Shown: positions 1 through 11,540 of the stretch, one piece after another
Layout of the letters: every line of letters starts with the position of its first letter
Position numbering within the stretch: position 1 is the stretch's first letter
NCBI GenBank assembly: GCA_021432635.1
Contig: MU270092.1
Location: 186,001 to 250,000, forward strand
From: Thozetella sp. PMI_491
Lineage: Eukaryota > Ascomycota > Sordariomycetes > Chaetosphaeriales > Chaetosphaeriaceae
Length of the DNA: 64,000 nt
Reading direction: 5' to 3'
Translations under genes and position numbers: made by a program
Notes under the pieces: model-generated
What the model was told of the DNA's origin: nothing
The model's database searches: none
What the model saw: only the letters and a program-made list of their open reading frames with translations

Positions 1-715
1 GGTGGACTAATTCGGACCACAGAATGTCGTTCTAAATGTTTGGTGTCTCTTCTGTGCTGTCGTAGGCACTCAGCTGATTGCACAGTGGGGGAGAAAGCCT
101 TCTGCTATGCTCTCCCAGGCGCTGTTGATCCTCTGCCTCTTTGTGATTGGTGGCTTGTCTAAGATGTATGCCGACGATCCTGACAATGCTTCCTCGAGCC
201 TTGTCTACGGTGACGTTGCGGTAATGTTTCTATTCCAAGGCTTCTATTCGATTGCTTGGACACCGCTGTTGTTCCTCTACCCCCCAGAAATCATGAACTA
301 CTCTATCCGGGCGAATGGGGTGGCATTCTCGCAGTTCATGTTGAACGCCTTTGCGTGAGTACAAGCTCAGATATTCAGTTCCGCTTACAGCGAACTAACG
401 TCGTAATACCAGGATCGTGTTTGTCTTCATAATGCCTATTGGCCTGAACAATATTGGCTGGAAGATGTACATGGTCAATGGGTCTTGGGACATAGTCATT
501 CTCTTCCTCATTGTAGGGCACAACTTGATTTCTGATTGTTAACGCACTGCTGACGTGTATAGTGGTTCTTCTGGGTTGAGACTAAGGGCAAGACCCTGGA
601 GGAGATCGACGCTCTCTTTGAGGGGGAGAAGCACTCGCAAGTTCCGGATGTCGAGCAAGTCCGCGTCGGAAATGCAACCCTCGACGAGGGCACATTGAAA
701 GGTATCCTTGCGTAA
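1..715 (+). CDS. MFS sugar transporter, 3' part (5' end outside window)
   Basis: This is the C-terminal part of a major facilitator superfamily sugar porter, a plasma-membrane proton/sugar symporter family. Exons read 66-354, 413-512 and 563-715, joined by introns with GT..AG ends. The translation begins with TQLIAQWGRKPSAM, carrying the family GRKP loop. Hydrophobic helices follow, including one around FLFQGFYSIAWTPLLFLYPP. The last exon carries the family's cytoplasmic exit motif as VETKGKTLEEID (usually PETKG) and ends at TAA 713-715. The sequence before 66 looks like the end of another intron, so no more N-terminal exon can be placed. The helix with PPEIMNYSIRANG resembles the lactose-permease-like subgroup, but the substrate cannot be fixed. 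The pectate lyase 0.9 kb downstream on the same strand fits a role in plant-sugar use, which is inference. Confidence 0.9.
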
Positions 716-1656
716 GTCCGCCAAGACCAAAACCCCACACTCTCTGAATGGAATGGTGAATATGGGGGATGCATGTCGGAATGATACCGTGACACTCAAA
801 CCTCTCGACTGCCGCCACCACGAGAGGGGACTGGGCTAGACGTTGAAGTGGAACGAGGCGCTGCGATGGGAGCCTCCGATATCTAGTGCGGCGAGAGCCA
901 CTACTTGGCTGTTCTATTTAAAATTAACAGGCTCCTTTACGAGCCCCCAGTTTCCACAATGACCCATCTCTCGGCCCAAACGGTGCTAAATACTGAGAGA
1001 AGCTGCTCCGCATAGCATGCGTTGGAAATCATAGGAGCTCACGAACAGAGCATGGCCGTCCCATCGTCTCCTCCTTTTTGTCGTCATAATGCTCGCGTTG
1101 GGTCATGAGGTTGAATTCAGGGGCCTGCCAAGAAGAACTAGTCCCCACTCCGCTGGCTGTACGCCAAGAGAAATGTTGTATACCAGAGGCAGGCCCCCTG
1201 GAACGTTTGCCAAGTTAGGCCTATTCAGGACAAAGCTCAGATTTTCCTCCAACCAGCTCCCGCCTCCCAGGGGTACAGCGCCGTAACCTGAAGCTGGGAG
1301 GACCATCGAGTGGTGCAATAACTTGCCGTATCGTCTTGATGATTGCTCCACCAACAACAGGGCGAGTTCATCTCATCTGGGGATCGCCGAGCCTATGCAC
1401 CGATCTTCGGTACTGTAGATTCGATTTGCTATGGAGATGCTCGCATAGAGGGGCAAACAGAAAAAAAAAAGAATAAAAGAAAAAACTAACTAGTAGGCTT
1501 GGCTTGAGGATATAACATGCCTGCTCTTCGCAGTGATATCGACGTTTTGTTTCTGTCTCTAACCCACCAGTTGCCTTCTCATCAAGCCCTTGACTTTCTA
1601 TTCTCTTCTTACTAGCAACCCAAGAGGTGCACACAATTCCTTTTCTCACTTTCAAC
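716..1656. other. Intergenic region and pectate lyase promoter
   Basis: I see no gene here. Near the 3' end there is an A-rich tract at about 1459-1490 and a TATA-like GATATAACA near 1510. A pyrimidine-rich leader of the kind that precedes many fungal genes follows at about 1590-1655. Short open frames on both strands lack splice support or family features. Confidence 0.6.
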
Positions 1657-2916
1657 ATGAAGTTTTCAACTCTCTCTGCCTCCCTTGCCCTCCTGGTTGG
1701 TGCTGCTACCGCCACTCCCACTCCCACTATTGACAAGAGGGAGGCGGTCAGCGACGCTTGCGGTGTAGGCTACTGCACACAGAACGGCGGGTATGCATCC
1801 ATGTCGCGGCGGGCCGATATGTGAAGACACATGCTTACCTTGATAAAACGCTAGTACCAAGGGTGGTTCCGGCGGTACCACCACCACCGTCTCGTCTCTT
1901 GCGCAGCTCACCGCGGCGGCCAGTGGCACCGCGGCTGCTGTCATTATTATTGATGGCAACCTCTCGGGCGCCGCCCAGGTACGGGTTGGCTCCAACAAGA
2001 GCATCATTGGCAAGAAGGGGAGCTGTAAGTGGTGTGGTCCTGGGCACTCGCCAGGTCTCGCTTGCTGACTCACCTGTGCGTAGCGCTCACTGGCATCGGC
2101 TTCTACGTCAAGGACCAGAAGAATGTCATTCTGCGCAACCTGAAGATTAGCAAGGTCACAGCCGACAACGGAGACGCCATCGGCATCCAGAAGTCCACCA
2201 ACGTGTGGGTCGACCACTGTGACCTCTCGTCCGACATGAACAACGGAAAGGACTTCTACGACGGACTGCTGGACATTACCCACGCTTCCGAGTGGGTGAC
2301 TGGTAAGCTGGCTCAGATGTGTGGCTTTTCTGCCGTAGACTAACTTGGAGTTCCTAATTAGTGTCCAACACCTACCTCCACGACCACGTAAGTAGCCGTG
2401 TGGATCCAACCAACCCCTGCACGATACTGACTTAGTCTCTAGTACAAGGCTTCTCTGGTCGGCCACTCGGACAGCAACTCGGCCGAGGACACCGGCACCC
2501 TCCACATCACCTACGCCAACAACCGATGGGAGAACATCAACAGCCGTTCCCCGTCTGTCCGCTTCGGCACTGTTCACGTCTTCAAGTATGTATCCCGCTT
2601 AGACCCCTGCTGAGTTCGCGGGTGCTAACCGCCCGAAAGCTCCTACTACAACAAAGGTGGTGCCATCAACACTCGCATGGGCGCCCAGATGCTAGTTGAG
2701 TCCACCGTGTTCAGCGACTGCGATGCTGAGGCCATCAAGAGCCAGGACAGCGACGAGATCGGCTATGCGGTGGTCAACGATATCGACTTCGGCGGCAGCA
2801 CCAACGCAGCTGCAAAGGGCACGCTTACCAGCGTCCCATACAGCTACAGCAAGCTCGGGTCCGCGAACGTTAAGAGCAGCGTTACGGCCAGCGCTGGTCA
2901 GACCCTGAGCTTCTAG
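1657..2916 (+). CDS. Secreted pectate lyase, polysaccharide lyase family 1
   Basis: Encodes a 322-residue pectate lyase that cleaves polygalacturonate by beta-elimination outside the cell. Exons are 1657-1790, 1855-2024, 2084-2302, 2362-2387, 2443-2585 and 2640-2916. The sum is 323 codons, and every junction keeps the family sequence intact. Residues 1-19 form a signal peptide (MKFSTLSASLALLVGAATA), followed by a KR site near residue 28 where a Kex2-type protease could trim a short propeptide. PL1 hallmarks follow: the NVWVDHCDLSSD strand, DGLLDITHASEWVT, the short LHDH exon, and the NRWENINSRSPSVRFG block that carries the catalytic arginine region. The start is the first ATG after the pyrimidine-rich leader. 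The length is normal for fungal PL1 enzymes. A pectin lyase is less likely given the short form, but chemistry cannot be proved from sequence. Confidence 0.95.
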
Positions 2917-3184
2917 ATGGACTTTGGACAGGCAGCAAGCGGAAAGCTAGGGGAGGTGAGGCTGCGCAGGCAAAATATCAGGGGTGACGTGTGACTTTTG
3001 ACATCTACTTGTATATATTTCTCCTCCATGTTGACATGGGTTGTCCCTGAACTGGGACTTGCACAAATTGAACATAACCGCCTTTCATTGCTCAGTCATA
3101 ATGCTCCGCTAAATTAAAAAATAAGTGGGCGCTGATCCATCCGTATAATACATCCTGATCGCTCGAGTATGTGTTAGCAGTCCC

Positions 3185-4682
3185 TCAGAGTGCGAATGGG
3201 CACCCAGAGGGACGCTCTGCCTTCATCTTATCGTGCCAGTTCTGCATGGCATCCTTGCCCTTGCCAAACTGGGCCTCAGGGCCAACTTCTTCGAACAAGT
3301 ATCCCTGCGGGAGGAACTTGGTGTCGCCCGGGACATACCCGCCCATTAAACGAGTGAAGAGGGCCATGGGTCCCCATCGGTTCCAGAAGGTTGGTTCCTG
3401 ATATAATGGTTCCACGAGGTAGTCATAGTGGTTTATGCGGCCCGTCTTCGGGTCAGGGGTAGAGAGGTAGATCTTTGGCGCGATCCTAGGAAGCGCCAGG
3501 TAACGCAGGAACATTTTGCGGGCCCAGAGGCCTGCATGAGCGATAGCGGTGACTACGGGTCTCGGCTCGGGGTACCTGGGGCTTATCAGTATGACGGCGG
3601 TTTTCACAGCATTTCACAGCAGGAGTTAGCGGGACGCTTACAGGAAGGCCTCGCGCATGCGCTTCTCCATGAGAGCCGTGGCTGCCTCTTCCGCAAATGG
3701 CTTTAAGAAGCCCGGGGCGAGGTAGAGGAGCATGTCCATGAGGGGCTGACACAGCGCCCTGTTCGATTTGGCCGGCTTCATGGCCCTCTCCTCGTATCCC
3801 TTGGCCCACGCGGTGATGTCCTCGGCAAACTCGATGCCGTCCTTCCAGCTATCCTTGGACAAGTAGCCCTTGTACTCAATCTCCATGGAATCACCGATGC
3901 CTTTCCAGAATGTGCCGATGGCATTCTTCTCCATGTCGTTGAGTTTGCGCCATTCGTAACGATCAATCCAAGATATGGGTTCCGATACGCACACCGAGAG
4001 GGTGTAGAGAAAGTCATCGTTGGATATCTTTCCGGATTTCTTGTACTGCGAATGCAAGTAGTTGATCCGGGAGATGGCTTTGATGCACCGTTCGGATGTG
4101 GGGGCGTTTAGGGTGAATCTTGGTCCCCACGGTTAGCATACTACTAGGTAGGCGACGAACAGGGGTGGTAACGGGTCACGCACTCGGCGAATAGTACTGT
4201 GGTATCCTCGTATCTGCTCGACGTATTAGCAGAGGCCCCGGGATCAATGGAACGGGCGGCCGCCTTATCGCATACCTTTTCGGGGCGGTCCGGGGATCTG
4301 AGAAGGACTTGGTAGCCACCATGAGGCGCGACATGGTCTCGAAGGCATAGGTTTTGACGATGGCAAACTGCAGCGACGTCTTGTAGACGAACGGAAATTC
4401 GTAGGTCATGATGTGTTCAACGATCTGCTGGGCATCGTTGTTGCTCATGCTGGCCAGGGACTGGCGGTCCGTATACATTGGAAACTTCTTTCGCATCCGC
4501 TTCTCGGCGCGGAAGCGGATGCTGGAGCAGGCGACCGCATAGACTGCAAAGGCGGTGCCGAGGAAGGATGGTGTGAGGACCGTTGCCCACAAGGGCCCGA
4601 GGATTGAGCCCGGGAAGGTGGCAGGGCCGCCAAGGCCGCCGGGATAGGCTGTCGCGTTGACGACTCCGATCAGACGCTCCAT
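3185..4682 (-). CDS. mpaB-like ER-bound oxygenase (DUF2236 family)
   Basis: Encodes 434 residues in four exons on the minus strand: 4682-4276, 4213-4184 (30 nt), 4118-3642 and 3575-3185. The lengths sum to 435 codons. The start at 4682 is chosen because the longer open frame upstream reads like non-coding DNA. A hydrophobic segment near residues 25-50 is consistent with a membrane anchor. Next comes the family block RFRAEKRMRKKFPMYTD, then TYEFPFVYKTSLQFAI and a helical core including WIDRYEWRKLNDMEKNA. This resembles the fungal relatives of MpaB, which cleaves a farnesyl chain in mycophenolic acid synthesis, and of rubber oxygenase. The true substrate here is unknown, and no other biosynthetic genes sit nearby. 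It ends 0.27 kb from the convergent pectate lyase. Confidence 0.85.
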
Positions 4683-5630
4683 CTCGCCGTATTCTGACTC
4701 GGTCCTGCACTCTGTATTTGTCGCGGTCCTGGATCGTATTGGACGTTGAGGACGTGTGCGGAGTTGTGGCGAATCGCGTGCACCGGAGCTTGATGGAGAG
4801 AAGAGAAAAAGGGTTTGGAGGGGCACCGAAGGGGGCGAAAAGTAGGCGAACCGCCTTTGTTGCACAGCGAGGAGGTGGGCCCAAAGAAGAGCGGACGGGT
4901 CCGTGTGGCACGTATTTGACCCAAGAGACTTGAGTACGTAAGGTACCCAGCTAGATCTAGCCTCCGACATAATTACAAGCAAACCGCCTACGTAGCTAAC
5001 GCAAACTCAGACATGGGCTGCTAGGTCGGGCTGTGTTGCCGGCCACAGGCGGCAGGTCGCATAAGCGCCGCAGTTGACTAAGGGAAGGCGGCGCGGAATA
5101 AGGCTCGATATAGCGAGAAAAGGGAGGCGCCCAGAGAGAGTTTAGGCTTCGACAGGGGGACAGTTACAGCTCTCAATTGGCTACGACGTCCGACGCCTCT
5201 CAAGCTGGTCCAAGTTCCTGCAGCCAAGAGCCGAAAAGTGTGCATGGACATGCAGCCGGCCTGCAAGCCCTAAGTGTCTGCCTAAGCCAGATGCCGGGAC
5301 CTCTTCGGAGTAAAGTAGGTCCTGTACATCTCTTATATACAAGAAACAAAGAAACAAAAAAAATCTACGATCTCTTGACCAGCTTCAGCTACTGAGATGA
5401 TCGATCTCGCATACAGTGCCACCGGCTCGAAGGCCGGATCCCTAGCGTTGGGCCCGACATACCCTTGTCTTACTAGACGTAACTAATCATCTCAAAGCTG
5501 ACAGGGCCAGCAGGGCCTGAGACCCCAGCTTGCAGCCTCCTGCAGCTACCGTACAAAGTACTAATACTGAAAGGAGCACGCGCCCCACCTCCTGCAACTG
5601 AGACAGGGAGAGCGCTCGTCCGATCCAGAA
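4683..5630. other. Intergenic region
   Basis: Lies between the start of the oxygenase gene and the stop of the CFEM receptor, both on the minus strand, so it holds the oxygenase promoter. It has an A-rich patch at about 5340-5370. I see no supported gene, RNA or repeat. Confidence 0.5.
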
Positions 5631-7475
5631 TCACCTCTTCGCAGCTGGCTTCGGAACAGCTATTTTCGCACTACAACTGTTCGCCTCCAGGTCGCCGTAA
5701 AAAGGCCTGGGAGACAGCTGCAACTTGTCGTCCGAAAGCGCGAGCCTGTCGGGCAGCAGAACCGACTCGGCGCCGCTGGGCGCCCTCGAACAGCGACGAG
5801 TGTACCTCGAGGACGAGTGAGCCATTATGTCTGATACCGGGACCCTCGGGGGCTTGTTATTCTGCCGGAACTCTTCGCGAAAGTTGGAGGGGATGATGTA
5901 GAAGACTAAGGCCTTGAAAGACGGGCTGCATGTGAATGCCATGGCTGCGGCGATCTCGACCTCGGTCCAAAACAGAATGTCTACATTCGACCCTAAAGGC
6001 GAGAAATTGGTCAGCAGCGGCCTCAAATGTGCCGTCAAGCTCCGCCAAAGCTGCCTTACATGTCGGATCTGGGTCGTTGTTGACGTCGCCTGAGAACCCG
6101 GCGATGCTCTTCATGCGGATGAGAGAGGCGATGCACCCACTAGCGACTCGGATGTTAGCCCGCCTGCGCTGCACTCGCTAACCACTCGGGCGTACACACC
6201 AGCTCCCCAGAGCAAACATAACCATGATGCCGACTTTCTTCGGCGTGCTGATTTGCAGCTTTCTCAGCTCGTTCACCGGCAGGACAAGATTGACTAGGTC
6301 ATATAGCAAGGCGACGATGGCTCCCGCGTACGCAAGGGCGTTCATATCTAGGCATTTGCCTGGTGTCGGTGTTGCCTTGTCCCATGCAAATTGTACTGGT
6401 GTGCATTGAAAAATGATCTGGAAGCCCGAGTCAGCGCTTCGCTCGAGATCACGACGAGACGCGCCAAGTTTCTGGCGGCATAGAATGATGCCTACCAGAA
6501 AGAAGAAAAGAACGGTCTGGATGGCGCCGGAGATCATAATGCACTGAACCATCCTTCTGAAGAGAAGGCCTGGAAAGATTCGAAGATAGAATACCATCAA
6601 AGACATTCGAACCAAGCAGAGAATGACGGGATAGGTGGCTTCCGCAATGAGGACTGAGCAAAGTGGCGGGCATTAGTACAAAGAGTTAGCCGTTCCTAGG
6701 AACCGAAGCACCACCTACACCCAGTGAGTATATTTGGCACATCTTGGGCGTCAATCTGCCACAAGTGAAGACCGAAGCCTCGGTCGACAGCTAGCAATGA
6801 ATTAGCACTGCCTCAAAAGAGAAAGTGACGCAAGTGTAAGTACACACTCTTCAAGACTACTACTGCCCCGAGTATCGTTATGCCCTAGCTTGCGTGAGCA
6901 CACCGAAAGCAGCGGTAGTAGACGAGCTCACAAACCATTCCAACGATCAAAAACCAGTCATCGATCGCGAGTTTCTTCTGAATCATCACCCTAGTGAAGA
7001 TTCGGAGACTAAAGAAGGCCAGCTGGATCGCGAGTCCGATCTTCGTGGTCAGGTAAATGAGCTCTTGCCGAGATTCGTTTGGCTTATCGCACATCTTCGC
7101 CTGAATCTTGAGCAGCTCTATCCTTTATGTCAACCTCATGCTCGCTAGCCGGCGGCGTACAGAAGGGCACGGAGGCCATACTCAACGAATCCTCCATCGT
7201 ACAGCTCGCCAGCACGCACGGCGTCACATCGCTGGCAACAAATGAGGCATCCTGGCAGATGCATGAAAAATCTGTCAAGTTACAAGGGGTTCGCGACAGA
7301 GTCCCGGCCAGACATCCTAACTGTCCGCCTGTTAGCAAGGATGGAGGCGCGAGGAGGGTCGATGCACGTGGAGACTAACTGAGCAGGTTGGGAGCTCGGA
7401 GAGATCGATGGGAGTGAATGCGGTTGCGAGTCCAGCCGCCATGCACAACGACACAAGAAACGAATACGCCCTCAT
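5631..7475 (-). CDS. CFEM-domain PTH11-type seven-helix receptor
   Basis: Encodes 447 residues in nine exons: 7475-7380, 7320-7182, 7117-6936, 6884-6848, 6790-6719, 6653-6496, 6417-6200, 6139-6060 and 5992-5631, totalling 448 codons. The N-terminus is a signal peptide (MRAYSFLVSLCMAAGLATA). A CFEM domain with all eight cysteines follows, in order within LPTCSLGC, RTPC, SCIC, TPCVLASC and KMC; splicing at 7320 and 7117 is needed to build it. The rest is the integral-membrane rhodopsin-like domain of PTH11-type receptors: DRGFGLHLWQIDAQD, IIFQCTPVQFAWDK, the RMKSI loop, and TWSNVDILFWTEVEI at the last helix, then a basic cytoplasmic tail. Family members act in surface sensing. Ligand and partner are unknown. 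Confidence 0.93.
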
Positions 7476-8877
7476 CTTTATTCAGTGGAACCTGCCTAGA
7501 CGGCGAGCCTGCTGCCGTACTGATAGATGATAAGGGGTCTCGAGACGAAGAAATTCACCAAAGGGCGAAGGGGAGGGGAGGGGGGAAGGGGGAGGGAGCT
7601 CGAGTTTAACACCTCAGCTCATCGCCATGGGCCCCGTCGCTCCCACCTGGGCCGAGATTGGGGGCTTGCCTGGTGTGGTGGCGCTCCCGCTCGTATCCCA
7701 CGCAGCAGCGGGAGCTAGAGCCATCCCGGCTGTTTCTCTCCACGATCTTCCCAGGCCTTTGCTAACCGGGACGGGAAAGGATGAGAGGTACCGGGGCATC
7801 CCCTGCGCCCGTGCGCTTTCTTGGATTCCAGCTCCAGACTAGCGGCGCCGACAATAGCGGCGCGACCAGCGCGTACTTCAGCGCCAGCACGGACAACTGC
7901 ATGCAGGTACTGTACCTGTCCCTGCCAAGCATGCGAGAATCCGCTCACAATCGGCGGGCTAAGGGAAGCCGGGTCGAAAGCTCGGACAGCTGCGCCGCGC
8001 TACTTGCTTTCTTAGCGTCGATAAGGTGTTTACAATTCGAGATGGCAGCGAGCGTCTGACTCGACGAAAGTCTCTTGGGTTGCGAGAAAAGACCCAAATC
8101 CTTGTCCGGAAAAGCGTACACGCGGGGGCCTGGCCCAGGCTTGTTTGATACTTCGAGGTGGCCGCTAGCAGGATTGCGCTCCGGGATCGCTCACGCAACC
8201 GCCTCACGGGCCTTCTGTCAACTCGGCTGTTGCCCTTAGTTGCACGGTGCACTGATGACGGAAATCTGGCGGGAACCACGTACATGGGTCGCAACGCACT
8301 CCCTTGTAGCCGAAGAAGTAGTGTCGAGGTGACCATGAGCTTGCAGATATCGTAACTCGGTCCAAGCGGGAGAGGAATACACAGGAGCTTTTTGAGCAAG
8401 AGAGTCCGACGCGTTCAAAACTGCGCGTCTTAGCTGCTAGGCGCGCAAGTTACCAGTCACCCACACAAAATTCAACCATCACCATCCGCTGTTAGGTTGC
8501 TCGACCGAGACACGGTTCGCACGAGGGTGGTTGTTCTCTGGTGTTTCCAAATCATCTTCTTGGTTTGGTCATTAAATCTTCTGAAAAGCAGCACCAAATA
8601 TTTCAGAGTTTGTTCCTGCCTGGGCGGCATACGTCAAGAGAGACTCAGGAAAAGACTGGAAATACTGACAATATCTACTGCATACCTCGTGAGAAGAGCA
8701 ACAAGAAACATGAAAAGAAGGAAATTGAGCAATATAAAACCACATAAACAACTGTAAGGAAAACTGAATCATCAGGAGGGGAAAAGTGAGCGAAGGAGAG
8801 GGGAGAGAAAAAAAAGGTAGTAGGCTTGTGATTTGAACATACAACTCCAAAGGAACAACCAAAAAAAGACTTGAGAA
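7476..8877. other. Gene-poor stretch upstream of the CFEM receptor
   Basis: Contains the receptor promoter next to 7476, with a G/A-rich tract at about 7555-7600. Several short open frames on both strands overlap one another and show no motifs. A-rich runs occur at about 8800-8870, just before the hairpin array. No gene can be supported. Confidence 0.5.
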
Positions 8878-9161
8878 GCTGTTGGAACTAAAGACAGCAA
8901 GCCCATACCCCTGAACTTCAAGGGCATGGGCTTAGCTGTGATAGGCAGCACCTATCACCGCCTACCTGGCCTTACGGCCTAGGTTACTGACTCTCCCGAC
9001 TTTGGTCTATACGCACGGCAGGCGACGTACTCGTTGAAGGGGATGCCAAAAGGCATCCCCCCAACTATTTTGGGAAGGACGAACTTCACTTCTCGGTCGA
9101 GTGGTATACCACTCGACCAACCGGTCACCCGGTGTGGAAACTAGCGGCTAACCTTTGCTAG
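8878..9161. other. Tandem array of short perfect or near-perfect hairpins
   Basis: Within 284 bases there are eight successive inverted repeats: 8878-8898 (5-bp stem), 8900-8932 (11-bp stem, one mismatch), 8939-8957 (7 bp), 8964-8984 (8 bp with one bulge), 9039-9060 (9 bp around an AAAA loop), 9095-9118 (24-bp perfect palindrome, or a 10-bp stem around TATA), 9120-9133 (5 bp around TCAC) and 9141-9161 (5 bp). A further small stem, CTCCC-AAA-GGGAG, lies at 9255-9267. No open frame covers the run. The density resembles a folded RNA or mobile-element end. I tried to fit group I, hammerhead and HDV-like cores and found no match, so the nature is left open. Confidence 0.65.
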
Positions 9162-9175
9162 ATGTACTCATTTTC

Positions 9176-9218
9176 GGGGTTGGGGGAGCGTGGGGGGTTT
9201 GAGGGGGTTGGGGGGGGG
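9176..9218 (+). other. G-quadruplex-like G-run tract
   Basis: Five runs of four to nine G are separated by one to five bases, directly after the hairpin array. A sequence like this can fold into a G-quadruplex on the plus strand. Sequencing error in homopolymers is possible. Confidence 0.6.
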
Positions 9219-11130
9219 CAATTCCGGTGACTGGGCAACCGAACGCCGGCAAGACTCCCAAAGGGAGAGCTTGGACATGGCACAGCGGGGCGAGATGGAA
9301 CTTGGTCTCGTGCTACCAGCCGGAGAATGAAAGAACAAGCCCAGCAAACTTGAGGCTCTCATGGTATCATTCAAGCTAGTGTCTTCCAGTCTGTAGACTT
9401 CTCACAACAATCGACAGCTATTACAAGACCGGCCAACATAGTATCTGACTCTAGGACTCCGTGGCGCTGTTTGTAGAATCCATTAAGTCAATATTGACTT
9501 TGGGCTGTTCTTCTTGCCTTCTCTCTGAACCTACCACTGGACTCAAGCTTGATAGAGGGGCGGACTACTCGACCTCTAAAAGATTGGTACCCTCTACTTG
9601 GCACCCGGATTCGGTTTGCGAGGGCCTTGCCAATTTCACCGCTAAGCAACGTGGCGGGTGTCAGAACCCTCAAAATTTCCGACGAGCGAAGCGTATTCTC
9701 ACATCACTACCGCGTGGAATTCTTGACTTCAAATGAATGCCTGCTGGGCGAGAGCCGCGTTCATCAGGGGGTGGCGTACTTGGTTCAGTTTGGCTCGCCG
9801 AGAGTCCAGCACTGTGGACTACTAGCGTGAAAGCCGTAGGGTTGGACAAGGGCTACCTTGTTTGTATAATCAACCCTAGAATTCCTTGTTCTGGCAAGTG
9901 GGTATTGCCGCAGATCACGGCATTCCTTGGCGTTTCGAGCCGCACTGGGCACAAGATCTCTTAAGCAAACCGCAAATTTCGCCACACTGCATACTTCTAA
10001 CCGTCTGGTGCTAACTGTATTAAGCAAGGCAAAAGCAGGACATAGCCATAGTCTTCGAAACAATATTATGAATCTTGGATGTGGAACAGCACAAATATGC
10101 CAGTGAGCCCTCGAAGATACAAAAAGTGTTTCGGGCTCGCCGCTGTGCCTGAGATACGAGGCCCCGGGGCAATAGCCACCTAGTGGATGATGCTTCTTAG
10201 TGTTGTCATTGAATAAGTCAGTTCACTTGAGTAAAGGGTTGACTAAATGCAACCTCTATGAGCTCTGCCTTGCGAGCCGGATACCTAGATCAACCAAGAG
10301 ACATAGCTTGAGCTTCGCACAATTTCGTATGAAGCCCGACTAGGCACTAGCGGCGAATAGAGCAGAGTAGGAAGGGAGTGCAGTGGTGGTGTGCCAAGGG
10401 CCGGTCCGTTCATGGTTGCAAGTTTCGACTCGGGAAGGAACCGCTCGGCCCCCATAGATGCAAGCCACCCGGGGCCAACACCCTCAAAAGGCGTACAGAC
10501 CACAGTCGACTCGCGGCGGCTGAAACAAGCGTGTTGGTAGGTCTAGAGTCAGCTTAGAAGTGGCTTCTTCAGTCTCAGTTCCAATAGTCTACTCCTGTTT
10601 GGCCCTGGTGCCTGGCGGCAGGGGCTACGATCAACCCCGTCGAGCTCCTCCCGACAGCCTAGACTCATTCTAGACCGCACCCCCCACCCCGAGGCGCCGT
10701 AGAGACTGCCACACGAAGGTATAATTATAGAGAACTTGCCCTCTGGAGTGGTCACCTCTCAGTTCGTCGAGGGTGCCAAGCTATTTGCGGGCGGCGCAGC
10801 ACGCGGGATAAGGGGACCTGACCGGGTGCCTTCAATCACATATTCCCCCACCTTCTAGCCAGGGATGTGTGTCAGATCGTCACCCCATCCCGCAGCGCGC
10901 AGGCAGAGACGGTCAATCAGCGTGATGCCGAGACCCGCGTGGTGCATCCCTGCGATTGAAGCCTGCCCAAACCGTCGGGGAGAGAGACGACAGACCGGTA
11001 AAATTGGGCCAATCAATCCTCCGAATCTGACTGGCACCAGGTCTGACATCTTGTAAGGCCACCAGTCGCTGTCTGGGTGTGGCTAGGTAGATAGAGCCGC
11101 TTACTTGGCCTTGTTGGGAATAGCCCTTCC
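9219..11130. other. Gene-poor stretch
   Basis: No supported gene. A 16-bp palindrome centred on an AATATT core lies near 9486-9501. Open frames near 9461-9830 and 10285-10503 have no recognisable family, no splice signals giving a longer product, and equally open frames on the other strand. It could hold decayed repeats. Confidence 0.45.
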
Positions 11131-11540
11131 CAGCAGCGGGCTATAAATACTCGGGGCGCTTGGCCGCCGGACATCGTTCTTCTCCCTCTACCCATGGACA
11201 GCCGTCAGGACGATCCACGCAACCTGCCTCGCGTTCACTCACATCTGGAAACACGCTAATTGGGAGGACTACGCGAACGAAGATTTCGATAGACTAGCTC
11301 TTCTCGAGCCCTAAGAACACAATGCCGAAGAAGGGAAATCCGCCCCCAACTCCTCCCACCGACCCTCCCACTCCTCCGGCCGATTAGCCGCCCGCCGCAT
11401 ATTTTGGGACGCTTCAGGAGGCTAGCACTCCAAGGGGATGGAGGTTTGATGGGAGAGAGCATATGGACCTACCGGGAGTAGCAGAGCAGAATGGGCTATC
11501 GAGGGCTGATCAGACGAATCCCTCCTCTGCCTTCACTCTA
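11131..11540 (+). mobile_element. Possible retroelement relic: TATA box, leader and broken gag-like frame
   Basis: A strong TATAAATA lies at about 11142-11150, followed by a roughly 170-base leader. The ATG at 11322 opens a frame reading MPKKGNPPPTPPTDPPTPP before an in-frame TAG. The same frame then stays open for about 50 more codons (including YFGTLQEASTPRGWRFDG). A short proline-rich start after a TATA-bearing leader is seen in fungal Ty3-type elements at the LTR/gag boundary. I find no flanking terminal repeats, primer-binding site or pol domains. It could equally be a small broken host gene. Confidence 0.25.

Noticed and set aside
1666..2577. 303-codon minus-strand frame over the pectate lyase
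   Set aside because: It runs through exons and introns alike opposite a well-supported gene and has no motif.
4683..4982. 100-codon N-terminal extension of the mpaB-like oxygenase
   Set aside because: The added sequence is not protein-like and the ATG at 4682 starts the recognisable protein.
9225..9270. Possible HDV-like ribozyme (a CTGGGCAAC string)
   Set aside because: I could not assemble the nested double pseudoknot pairing; only a short string matches.
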